Below, piece after piece: positions 17,219 to 24,248 of a DNA stretch of 32,945 nucleotides. The first letter of the stretch is position 1. Each line of letters opens with the position of its first letter. Position numbers and translations under genes: made by a program. Source of the stretch: Ruminiclostridium sp. (GTDB lineage: Bacteria; Bacillota; Clostridia; Oscillospirales; Ruminococcaceae); NCBI GenBank assembly GCA_017395555.1, contig JAFPUE010000079.1:1-32945 (forward strand), written 5' to 3'. Below the pieces are notes generated by a model that did no database searches, was not told the DNA's origin, and was given only the letters and a program-made list of their open reading frames with translations.

Positions 17219-17247
17219 ATTATAACATTTTTTTATATAAAAATCAA
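17219..17247 (-). promoter_or_regulatory. Sigma-A-type promoter for the remA-gmk-priA cluster
   Basis: Minus strand: -35 TTGATT (17247-17242), 17-base spacer, -10 TATAAT (17224-17219). The leader to remA is about 25 bases. It lies in an AT-rich gap just after the maf stop; no terminator separates maf, so read-through is also possible. Confidence 0.82.
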
Positions 17248-17255
17248 GATATTTT

Positions 17256-17816
17256 TCACTTTAAAAGTCCCGCTTTCAGCAGCTCACGATAAAGCCGTCC
17301 CACCGGCAGCCCCATTACGTTGTAATAATCGCCGTCTATCCCGCTCACAAGCAGTGCTCCGGTGTCCTGTATGCCGTAACCGCCGGCTTTATCGAAGGGT
17401 TCTCCGCTTGCGACATAGGCATCGATCTCTCTCTCCGTAAGCTCAAAGAATCTTACTTTTGTCTCATCACAAAACGCATTGTTCTCATTTCTGCAAATTA
17501 TGCACGCGCCTGTAAAAACGCTGTGTTCCGTACCGGAAAGCAAACGCAGCATACGCTTTGCGTCTGATTCGTCACGCGGTTTTCCGAGTATTTCTCCGTT
17601 CACGACTACGATCGTATCGGCACCGATAATCGTATCATCGGGATACCGCGCGGCGATCTCCTCCGCCTTGTGACGAGCAAGCTCGCACACATATTCCTGC
17701 GGCTGGAGAGTTTTGTCCGCACGTTCCTCACCCACGGCGGGTATTATCTCAAAATCCTGCGTTATCAGCGAGAAAAGCTCTTTTCTGCGCGGTGACTTGC
17801 TCGCAAGTATAATCAT
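17256..17816 (-). CDS. maf: Maf/YhdE-type nucleoside triphosphate pyrophosphatase
   Basis: 186 residues. It hydrolyses dTTP/UTP and modified nucleotides to monophosphates, acting as a house-cleaning enzyme linked to septum control. The N-terminal S-K-S-P-R-R-K-E-L substrate loop, the GADTIVVVNGEILGKP block (about 65-80), a K-A-G-G-Y-G-I-Q-D stretch (about 143-151) and D160/Y162 region (IDGDYYNVMGLP) are all conserved. CGGAGGAC is placed about 6 bases before the ATG. It has its own promoter, divergent from the tmk unit. Confidence 0.94.
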   Translation of the reverse strand: MIILASKSPRRKELFSLITQDFEIIPAVGEERADKTLQPQEYVCELARHKAEEIAARYPDDTIIGADTIVVVNGEILGKPRDESDAKRMLRLLSGTEHSVFTGACIICRNENNAFCDETKVRFFELTEREIDAYVASGEPFDKAGGYGIQDTGALLVSGIDGDYYNVMGLPVGRLYRELLKAGLLK

Positions 17817-17847
17817 AGTGCTGTCCTCCGAAATAAAAATACGTATT

Positions 17848-17876
17848 ATTTTAGCATATTATCCGGAATATGTCAA
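17848..17876 (-). promoter_or_regulatory. Sigma-A-type promoter for maf
   Basis: Minus strand: perfect -35 TTGACA (17876-17871), 17-base spacer, -10 TAAAAT (17853-17848). The leader to maf is about 25 bases. Confidence 0.8.
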
Positions 17877-17938
17877 CATCTGCAATACTTCCAGACACAT
17901 CCTGTTCCTTCTTATCTGTATCGTGAACAAAATTAATA

Positions 17939-17967
17939 TTGACAATCACCGGTTTTGGTAGTATAAT
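17939..17967 (+). promoter_or_regulatory. Upstream promoter (P1) of the tmk unit
   Basis: Perfect consensus: TTGACA (17939-17944), 17-base spacer, TATAAT (17962-17967). Transcription would start near 17974, about 87 bases before the tmk start codon. Confidence 0.85.
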
Positions 17968-17996
17968 AATTTGTGTATTTTTATCGTTCTTATCAC

Positions 17997-18025
17997 TTGA
18001 CTAAAGAACAAAAAAATGGTACAAT
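17997..18025 (+). promoter_or_regulatory. Downstream promoter (P2) of the tmk unit
   Basis: TTGACT (17997-18002), 17-base spacer, TACAAT (18020-18025), one mismatch in each box. It lies 58 bases after P1, so the two probably act in tandem. Confidence 0.7.
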
Positions 18026-18060
18026 AAGGGTTAATGTATTCCGGAAAAGGCGGTGAAGTT

Positions 18061-18720
18061 ATGAAAAAGCTGATAGTTATCGAAGGGCTCGACGGATGCG
18101 GGAAATCCACCCAGCTTGACCTCCTGCGCCGAAAGATACCGTATGCGCATTTTATAACATTCCCGTACTACAATACCGACAGCGGACGGATAATCAGCGA
18201 TTACCTGAAAGGCAGGTTCGATGAGACAGACCCTGAGGTGAGCGCTTATTCCGCGAGCATCATGTACGCCACAGACCGCTACACGAGCTTCAAGACACAC
18301 TGGCAGGCGCTTTACGAGAGCGGCTCCCCCGTTATATCGGCAAGATACGTTTCGTCGAACGCGGTATATCAGATGACAAAGCTCGCAAAAGACGAGTGGG
18401 ACAGCTATCTGGGATGGCTGTGCGATCTGGAATATGTTAAGCTCGGTATGCCGAAGCCCGATCTCACGATATTCCTCGATATGCCTACCGAGGTCTCGCA
18501 AAAGCTGCTGCTGCGCAGGTATAACGGCGACGAGAAAAAGAAGGATATCCACGAGCGTGACACCTCGTACCTCGCACACTGCCGTGAAGCAGCCCTTTTC
18601 TCCGCGGAAAAGTTCGGCTGGGAAATGATTCCGTGCAGTGAAAACGGAGAACCGAGAAGCATTGCGGAGATCAATGCGGAGCTTATAGAAATGATAAACC
18701 GCTGCATTAGCGAACAATAA
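18061..18720 (+). CDS. Thymidylate kinase-like deoxynucleotide monophosphate kinase
   Basis: 219 residues. The P-loop GLDGCGKSTQ (about 9-18) and YATDRYTSF (D-R-Y motif, about 80-88) with ARYVSSNAVYQM (about 107-118) match the dTMP kinase fold, where these bind dTMP. A LID-like basic region (LLRRYNGDEKKKDIHERD) carries the arginines. It should make dTDP from dTMP; a related substrate cannot be ruled out because the family contains divergent members. I start at the ATG at 18061, preceded by AAGGCGGTG; an ATG at 18034 would add nine residues before the family start. First gene of a five-gene plus-strand unit. Confidence 0.85.
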   Translation: MKKLIVIEGLDGCGKSTQLDLLRRKIPYAHFITFPYYNTDSGRIISDYLKGRFDETDPEVSAYSASIMYATDRYTSFKTHWQALYESGSPVISARYVSSNAVYQMTKLAKDEWDSYLGWLCDLEYVKLGMPKPDLTIFLDMPTEVSQKLLLRRYNGDEKKKDIHERDTSYLAHCREAALFSAEKFGWEMIPCSENGEPRSIAEINAELIEMINRCISEQ

Positions 18721-18736
18721 CGGAAAGGAAAAGGTT

Positions 18737-19285
18737 ATGGTACTTGTATTTCTTGCAAACGGATTTGAGGAGACCGAGGCTATTGCGCCTATTGACATTC
18801 TCCGCAGAAACGGACAGAAGGTTGTCACCGTCGGAATAGGTGAAGAGGTTATTACAAGCTCGCACGGCGTAACCGTCGTACCCGACGTTACGGAAGTCGA
18901 TATCGCGCTGAGCGACGAAATAGATATGATAGTGCTGCCCGGCGGTATGCCCGGTACGCTGAACCTTGAAAAATCACGCACAGTGCAGGACACTATCGAC
19001 TACTGTGCGGCAAACGGCAAATACATCGGAGCTATCTGTGCTGCTCCCTCAATAATTGGCAGAAAGGGCTTGCTCAAAGGCAAAAAAGCTACCTGCTTCC
19101 CCGGTTTTGAGGAATTTCTTGAGGGCGCGGATTTCACCGGCGGGCCGGTTGAACAGGACGGCAACATCATAACAGCAAGAGGCGCCGGTGTGGCAATAGA
19201 GTTTGGTCTGAAACTCGTGGAGGCTCTTTCCGGAAAGCCCGCTTCCGATAAGATACACGAAGCGATGCACTGTGTCGGAGCTTAA
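18737..19285 (+). CDS. DJ-1/PfpI-family protein (YajL/ThiJ-like)
   Basis: 182 residues. The start V-L-V-F-L-A-N-G-F-E-E-T-E-A is the DJ-1 signature, with the conserved acidic residue next to the nucleophile. The nucleophile elbow AICAAPSIIG places the oxidisable cysteine at C101. A G-A-G-V-A-I-E-F-G-L stretch near the C-terminus completes the fold. Family members are stress proteins with proposed glyoxalase, chaperone or repair roles; which applies is unclear. GGAAAGG precedes the start, and the gene overlaps the next one by 14 bases. Confidence 0.9.
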   Translation: MVLVFLANGFEETEAIAPIDILRRNGQKVVTVGIGEEVITSSHGVTVVPDVTEVDIALSDEIDMIVLPGGMPGTLNLEKSRTVQDTIDYCAANGKYIGAICAAPSIIGRKGLLKGKKATCFPGFEEFLEGADFTGGPVEQDGNIITARGAGVAIEFGLKLVEALSGKPASDKIHEAMHCVGA

Positions 19286-19820
19286 AAAGGCACTGCGTGC
19301 GGAGATTCTTTCGCAGCGCAGAGATATGGAAGAATCCGTCAGGAAAGAATACGACGAAAGAATATATAATAATCTTGTAAAGCTCGATCCTGTCAAGAAA
19401 TGCGGTTCATTTCTCGTGTACGCGTCCTCACCGATCGAAGTTGATACGCGACGCTTTATAACGGCAATGCTCGCCGAAGGAAAGACAGTCGCGGTGCCGA
19501 AGTGTGTCGGAAAAAGTATGCGTTTTCTTGAAATTAGCTCACTTTCGGAGCTTGTGAAAAGCCGCTTCGGGGTTGACGAACCGGCGGACGGAAGAGAGAT
19601 CACCGCATTTGACGGAACCGTGTGCATCGTACCGGCTCTGCGCTTCGACAGAAACGGTTACCGGCTCGGCTGGGGCGGAGGCTTCTATGACCGGTTTCTC
19701 GCAAGCTACGACGGTTTTTCCGTCGGTATCTGCTATGAGCAGTGCTGCGGCGACGTACCGAGTAACGAGTACGACTTGAATGTAAATACGGTCATTACCG
19801 AAAACGGGATCTACCGATAA
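19272..19820 (+). CDS. 5-formyltetrahydrofolate cyclo-ligase
   Basis: 182 residues, normal length. It converts 5-formyl-THF to 5,10-methenyl-THF using ATP. The N-terminal basic helix (L-K-K-A-L-R-A-E-I...R-R-D), the P-K-C-V-G-K-S-M-R-F block (about 76-85) and the C-terminal signature RLGWGGGFYDRFL (about 131-143, usually RLGYGGGYYDRFL) are present. The start is a GTG (19272) lying inside the DJ-1 gene end, so translation is probably coupled. Its product feeds the folate pool used by Fmt and thymidylate synthesis, which suits its place next to a dTMP kinase. Confidence 0.92.
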   Translation: MSELKKALRAEILSQRRDMEESVRKEYDERIYNNLVKLDPVKKCGSFLVYASSPIEVDTRRFITAMLAEGKTVAVPKCVGKSMRFLEISSLSELVKSRFGVDEPADGREITAFDGTVCIVPALRFDRNGYRLGWGGGFYDRFLASYDGFSVGICYEQCCGDVPSNEYDLNVNTVITENGIYR

Positions 19821-19830
19821 CATCAACATT

Positions 19831-19863
19831 AATTATCAACTGTCAATTATCAATTATCAATTA
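19831..19863. repeat. AT-rich 7-bp tandem repeat before mltG
   Basis: Three exact tandem copies of TCAATTA (19843-19849, 19850-19856, 19857-19863) follow a degenerate copy (AATTATCAAC). The array ends just before the mltG ribosome binding site. No promoter hexamers are clear inside it. Confidence 0.7.
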
Positions 19864-19880
19864 AAAAGGGGGTGGACTCA

Positions 19881-22001
19881 TTGAGCGAGAATAAGAACGA
19901 AGACAAGGAATATAACGACATAGGAAGTCTCGCGGCATATCTGCACAGTGATAAGATGCAGGCTTTCAAGGCTGCCGAGAAGCGCTCCGAAATGGGTCTT
20001 CCGCCGGACGACGATGATTATGAATATTACGACGAGCAGGACGAGATAGACGAAATTCTGTTCTCGGTGAACAAAAAGAGAAAGAGCAAGGCTGCGGCTG
20101 CAAACCGTATCTCCAAGAGCGAATACGACAATGTGGTGCGCGGGAAGTCTTCCGGTAAAGAGGACAAAATACGTTCGGCAAAGGACGATATCCCAAAGAA
20201 CCCGATACAGTCTTCTACCGAGAAGCCGAAAAAGAGCGATGCCCCGAAGAATACGGCACAGACAGCTTCCGAGAAACCAAAAGTGCGTCCAAAAACGCAG
20301 AAAAGCGCGGAAACACCCGCTGCTGCGGAGAACGCAAAGCAGAAGATCGGTTCGGTGCTTTCGGAAGCGAAAAATAAGCTGACATCACACAAAAGTGAAG
20401 AACCCGAAGCTACTGCCGTAAAACCGGCAGTAATTGCGCCCGCAAAGGAAACTGATGCCGCAAAACGCGAGCCCGTAAACGACAATACTATTCCCGGACT
20501 TGCGGAAAGTCTTTCCGCTGCGCTCGGTGAGAAGGCTTCGGAGATAGTGCGCGAAAACAGAAATTCCCTGCCCCCGGAGGACACGCCCGAGGTATTTGAT
20601 GTTGAAGAAGGCTCGGAGCAGGAAGAAGAATTCGACAAGACCGCAACGCGCCTTATGAACGCGGTCAATGACCCGCAGGAAAGAAGTGTCTCGATGATCG
20701 ACGAGACACAGGAGGAAGAAGAGGATATCCGCGCCGAAAAGCAGCGGATAGCGCGTCTGCGCCTCGGATACGAGCGCCAGAAGCAAAGCACGCGTACTCT
20801 TGCGTATATTCTTGTCGCGCTGCTGCTGTGCGCCGCAATACTCGGCTGTGCCGCTTACGCTTCGACATACCTCGTCAAGTGGGCTCTCGATTTCACGGGA
20901 GTCGGTGCGCAGGAGTTCAAGATTGATGTTACTATACCCGACGAGGCCGATATTTTCACTGTCGCGGCGATACTCTCCGAAAACAATATTATAAGTGACG
21001 CGAAATTCTTCAAGATGTATGCGGATTTCATAGACAAGCTGAAAGACAATGAGGGCAAACGTGACTTCATTGCTGGCAAATATACCGTAAGCTCCACAAT
21101 GTCATACAGCACGCTGCTGTCGATACTGAGCACAAAGACCACAGAGCTGAAAACGGTGAATGTGCGTATCGTAGAGGGCATGACCGCACACGAGATAGGT
21201 GCGCTTCTCGAAGAAAACAACGTTTGCTTCGCGGAGGATTTCGAGAAATACTACAAGAATATACAGAACAACTACGACTTCGAGAGAAGAGTAAAGGAAA
21301 ATCCGCTCAAATTCTGCCAGCTCGAAGGCTATCTGTTCCCGGATACCTACGAATTCTACATCGTAAACGCAATGGAGACCGGCATCAAGCCAGATAAGAA
21401 CGAGACCTCCGAGGAAGCCTACGAGAAAATGAAGAAGGAATCCGAGGAGAACGCCAAGGAAGCGGCTAAGAAGATGTACTCCAACTTCAACGAGAAGATG
21501 ACAAGGAGTATGTATAAGAAAATGGGCGAGATGAATATGACGCTCGACGAGGTCATTGCTCTCGCGTCCATTGTACAGAGAGAAGCCGGATACGCGGAGG
21601 ATATGGAGCAGGTTGCAAGCGTTTTCCTCAACAGAATACGCAATTCCGCAGAATACCCGTTCTTACAGTCCGACGTTACCGTACTCTATGTCGAGAACGA
21701 CATCAAGCCCAATATAAAAGGCTCCGACGCAGCCAAGCAGCGCATTTACAACGCCTACAACACTTACGTTTGTCAGGGAATCCCCGCGGGCGCGGTCTGC
21801 AACCCGGGACTTGACGCGATAAATGCCGTGCTGTATGCGCCCGATACGCCGTACTACTACTTCTGCGCAAACGAGGAGACCGGCGAGATCTACTATGCGG
21901 CAACACAGGCGGAGCATGAAGCTAACCTTCTTCTCGCGGAAATAACGCCCGGAGATCAGACTTCGGAAATGCCTGTCGGAGAGAGTGAGACAAATGACTG
22001 A
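19881..22001 (+). CDS. mltG: Endolytic peptidoglycan transglycosylase MltG (YceG family) with long cytoplasmic tail
   Basis: About 706 residues, roughly twice the core family size. The first 300 residues are charged, low-complexity and probably disordered (Lys/Glu/Ala/Pro-rich). One transmembrane helix lies at about 305-327. The extracellular YceG domain holds LASIVQREAGY, with catalytic Glu at about 568, then a conserved YNTYVCQGIPAGAVCNPGLDAI and YYYFCANEETGEIYYAATQAEHEANL. MltG cleaves nascent glycan strands next to the growth machinery, setting strand length. I place the start at TTG 19881, where AAGGGGGTGG is well spaced; a GTG at 19872 lies too close to that site. The cytoplasmic tail could be a docking or phosphorylation platform. 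Confidence 0.93.
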   Translation: MSENKNEDKEYNDIGSLAAYLHSDKMQAFKAAEKRSEMGLPPDDDDYEYYDEQDEIDEILFSVNKKRKSKAAAANRISKSEYDNVVRGKSSGKEDKIRSAKDDIPKNPIQSSTEKPKKSDAPKNTAQTASEKPKVRPKTQKSAETPAAAENAKQKIGSVLSEAKNKLTSHKSEEPEATAVKPAVIAPAKETDAAKREPVNDNTIPGLAESLSAALGEKASEIVRENRNSLPPEDTPEVFDVEEGSEQEEEFDKTATRLMNAVNDPQERSVSMIDETQEEEEDIRAEKQRIARLRLGYERQKQSTRTLAYILVALLLCAAILGCAAYASTYLVKWALDFTGVGAQEFKIDVTIPDEADIFTVAAILSENNIISDAKFFKMYADFIDKLKDNEGKRDFIAGKYTVSSTMSYSTLLSILSTKTTELKTVNVRIVEGMTAHEIGALLEENNVCFAEDFEKYYKNIQNNYDFERRVKENPLKFCQLEGYLFPDTYEFYIVNAMETGIKPDKNETSEEAYEKMKKESEENAKEAAKKMYSNFNEKMTRSMYKKMGEMNMTLDEVIALASIVQREAGYAEDMEQVASVFLNRIRNSAEYPFLQSDVTVLYVENDIKPNIKGSDAAKQRIYNAYNTYVCQGIPAGAVCNPGLDAINAVLYAPDTPYYYFCANEETGEIYYAATQAEHEANLLLAEITPGDQTSEMPVGESETND

Positions 22002-23205
22002 GATACCCGAGATATTATCCCCGGCAGGAGACAGAGAATGTCTCGAAGCGGCAGTCGATTTCGGCTGTGACGCGGTATATATAGGCGGAACGAGCTTCGG
22101 TATGCGAGCCGCTCCGAAGAATTTCGATATGGAGCAGCTCGCGGACGCAGTGAAATACGCGCATAACGGCGGCGCAAAGGTGTACCTTACCTGCAATACC
22201 GTACCTACCGTCGATGAGGCGGATGCTTTCCCGAAATTCATTGCCGAAGCATACGAAACGGGAATAGACGCGGCAATTATCGCGGATATCGGAGTTATGG
22301 CGATGACAAGGAAATACGCGCCGAAGCTCGATATCCATATGTCAACGCAAGTCGGGATCATGAACCACGCCACGGCAAATGAACTGTACCGGCTCGGCGC
22401 AAAGCGTGTCGTTCTGGCGCGTGAGACTTCCCTGTCAGACATAGCGAAGATAAGAAAAAACATACCGGACGATCTCGAAATAGAGGTTTTCGTTCACGGC
22501 GCTATGTGTGTTTCGTTCTCCGGAAGATGTCTGCTTTCAAAGTACCTGACCGGACGTGATGCGAACCGCGGAGAATGTGCGCAGCCGTGCAGGTGGAAAT
22601 ACTATCTCACCGAGGAACAGCGCCCCGGCGAGCTTTTTGAGATAACCGAGGACAACAGGGGTACTTACGTTTTCAATGCGAAAGACCTTTGCATGATAGA
22701 GCATCTCGATGATCTTATCGAAGCGGGCGTTTCCAGCCTGAAGATCGAAGGCCGTGCGAAGTCCGCGTACTATACCGCGGTTATGAGCAATGCGTACAAG
22801 AAAGCTCTCGGATATGCGCTCAACGGTGAAAAAGTGCCGGAAAACATTGTAGGCGAGGCTTTCCGAGTAAGTCACAGACCGTACTGCACCGGCTTTTTCT
22901 ACGATCACGGTGATGCGGAGCAATACTATCCGAACAGCGGATATTACCGGGAATATGATTTCGTCGGTATAGTTGACGGCTACGCGGACGGTATGCTCGA
23001 AATAACGCAGCGAAATTACTTCACACTTGACAGCAGACTGGAAATACTGCCGCCGAAGGGTGAGCCTGTAGTCTTCGAGCCTACGGAAATGTTCAATTCG
23101 GAGCGTGAACCGACAAGAATTGCAAACAAAGCCGTAGAGCGGTACTACATACCGTATCATACATCGTTCCCACCGAAGTCGATAATCAGAGCGGAACACA
23201 GATAA
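21994..23205 (+). CDS. U32-family peptidase/RNA-modification protein
   Basis: About 403 residues. The start PEILSPAGDRECLEAAVDFGCDAVYIGG is the U32 signature, with a TIM-barrel-like core. EVFVHGAMCVSFSGRCLLS and the cysteine-rich stretch ANRGECAQPCRWKY (about 190-205) are the conserved U32 cysteines, which in the RlhA/TrhP branch serve tRNA or rRNA hydroxylation and probably hold an iron-sulfur cluster. A C-terminal beta-domain covers about 315-400. The ATG at 21994 overlaps mltG by 8 bases, with GGAGAG about 9 bases upstream. Collagenase labels for this family are historical; an RNA-hydroxylation role is more likely, though not certain. Confidence 0.88.
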   Translation: MTEIPEILSPAGDRECLEAAVDFGCDAVYIGGTSFGMRAAPKNFDMEQLADAVKYAHNGGAKVYLTCNTVPTVDEADAFPKFIAEAYETGIDAAIIADIGVMAMTRKYAPKLDIHMSTQVGIMNHATANELYRLGAKRVVLARETSLSDIAKIRKNIPDDLEIEVFVHGAMCVSFSGRCLLSKYLTGRDANRGECAQPCRWKYYLTEEQRPGELFEITEDNRGTYVFNAKDLCMIEHLDDLIEAGVSSLKIEGRAKSAYYTAVMSNAYKKALGYALNGEKVPENIVGEAFRVSHRPYCTGFFYDHGDAEQYYPNSGYYREYDFVGIVDGYADGMLEITQRNYFTLDSRLEILPPKGEPVVFEPTEMFNSEREPTRIANKAVERYYIPYHTSFPPKSIIRAEHR

Positions 23206-23214
23206 AAATAATAC

Positions 23215-23249
23215 TCCCCTGCACCGTAAATTCCTTGCAGGGGATTTTT
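23215..23249 (+). terminator. Intrinsic terminator or attenuator after the U32 gene
   Basis: Stem TCCCCTGCA (23215-23223) with TGCAGGGGA (23236-23244), 12-base loop, followed by TTTTT. It ends 9 bases before the rsmA start, and the rsmA ribosome binding site begins right after the T-run. Confidence 0.82.
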
Positions 23250-23258
23250 AGGAGAAAT

Positions 23259-24119
23259 ATGGAACTTACCAACATTGGAACAATAAAGGACGTAATGAGC
23301 CGGAACGGGTTCACGTTCTCAAAAGCACTCGGACAGAACTTTCTGATAAATCCGACAGTCTGCCCGAAGATCGCAGAATTGGGCGGGTGCAAGCCCGGAA
23401 CGGCAGCGATCGAGATCGGCACGGGCGTGGGCGTGCTTACAAAGGAGCTCGCGCTGCGCTGTGACAAAGTGCTTGCAATAGAAATTGACGAGCGGCTGAA
23501 ACCGGTGCTCGCCGAAACGCTTGAGGAGTACGACAACATAGATATCGTGTTCGCCGATATTCTCAAAACAGATCTTTCAGCGCTTATCGCAGAGAAGCTG
23601 CCCGGATATGACGAGATCGTAGTCTGTGCGAACCTTCCGTATTATATCACCTCGCCGGTGATAATGAAGCTGCTCGAAGAAAGACCGCCGATACGCTCCG
23701 TCACCGTAATGGTACAGAAGGAAGCTGCGGACAGGTTGTGCGCAAAAATGGGGACGAGAGAATGCGGTGCGGTGACTGCGGCAGTGAACTATTACAGCGA
23801 GCCGAAAATGCTGTTCAGGGTGAACCGCGGCAGCTTCATCCCTGCTCCGAACGTTGACAGTGCCGTGATACGGCTCGATATCCCCGACAAACCGAGATAC
23901 ACTGTATCGGACGAGAAGCTGTTCTTTAAAATAGTCCGCGCCTCATTTGCACAGCGCAGGAAGCAGCTCCTCAATCCGCTGAGCGCGGCGCTCGGAATAC
24001 CGAAGCCGGAGCTTGCGGAAATGCTCGGGAAATGCGGTATCAGGCAGACCGCGCGCCCGGAGGAGCTTAAAATGGAAGATATTGTCGCTCTTTGTGAGAC
24101 CATAGCGGACAAAAAATAA
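23259..24119 (+). CDS. rsmA: 16S rRNA dimethyladenosine transferase RsmA/KsgA
   Basis: About 286 residues. It dimethylates A1518 and A1519 near the 3' end of 16S rRNA, a late 30S checkpoint. Motifs: LGQNFLINP (about 25-33), SAM motif I EIGTGVGVLT (about 55-64, normally EIGPGxGxLT), and the catalytic NLPYYIT (about 126-132). The C-terminal helical domain ends with RQTARPEEL. I use ATG 23259, preceded by AGGAG; an upstream ATG at 23235 lies inside the terminator stem. No promoter fits between the terminator and the gene. Confidence 0.95.
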   Translation: MELTNIGTIKDVMSRNGFTFSKALGQNFLINPTVCPKIAELGGCKPGTAAIEIGTGVGVLTKELALRCDKVLAIEIDERLKPVLAETLEEYDNIDIVFADILKTDLSALIAEKLPGYDEIVVCANLPYYITSPVIMKLLEERPPIRSVTVMVQKEAADRLCAKMGTRECGAVTAAVNYYSEPKMLFRVNRGSFIPAPNVDSAVIRLDIPDKPRYTVSDEKLFFKIVRASFAQRRKQLLNPLSAALGIPKPELAEMLGKCGIRQTARPEELKMEDIVALCETIADKK

Positions 24120-24248
24120 CGATATCCCTTTATCCGACAATCTTTTCGCTTTGTATGTGGTATTATGATGCTACTATTCAAAGCGAAAGGACGTTGAAAA
24201 TGGAAAGAAGTATCGCTTCGGAACATTCTGTCGGAGAAAGGGATATCG
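24120..24248 (+). repeat. Nested long inverted repeat enclosing the spoIIE promoter and start codon
   Basis: Outer arms: 24120-24139 and 24229-24248 are complementary at 19 of 20 positions (single mismatch at 24132/24236). Inner arms: 24144-24153 (TTTCGCTTTG) and 24179-24188 (CAAAGCGAAA) match perfectly over 10 bp. The right outer arm covers spoIIE codons 10-17 and is followed by TTTTT (24251-24255). The inner right arm overlaps the AAAGGA ribosome binding site. Confidence 0.85.
24133..24169 (+). promoter_or_regulatory. Candidate spoIIE promoter with 0A-like box
   Basis: An extended -10 (TGG-TATTAT, 24158-24166) with no good -35 has a TCCGACAA (24133-24140) in the -35 zone. This matches the reverse of the Spo0A box (TTCGACAA) at 7 of 8 bases. 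Regulator-dependent promoters commonly lack a -35, and spoIIE is a classic Spo0A target in Bacillus. Spo0A itself is not in the window. Confidence 0.45.

Noticed and set aside
18031-18993. 320-residue minus-strand frame across tmk and the DJ-1 gene
   Set aside because: It covers two well-recognised plus-strand genes and the gap between them, which no real single gene would do, and shows no recognisable motif.
20027-20791. 254-residue minus-strand frame opposite the MltG tail
   Set aside because: Ser/Phe-rich antisense of a Lys/Glu/Ala-rich region; no ribosome binding site and no motif.
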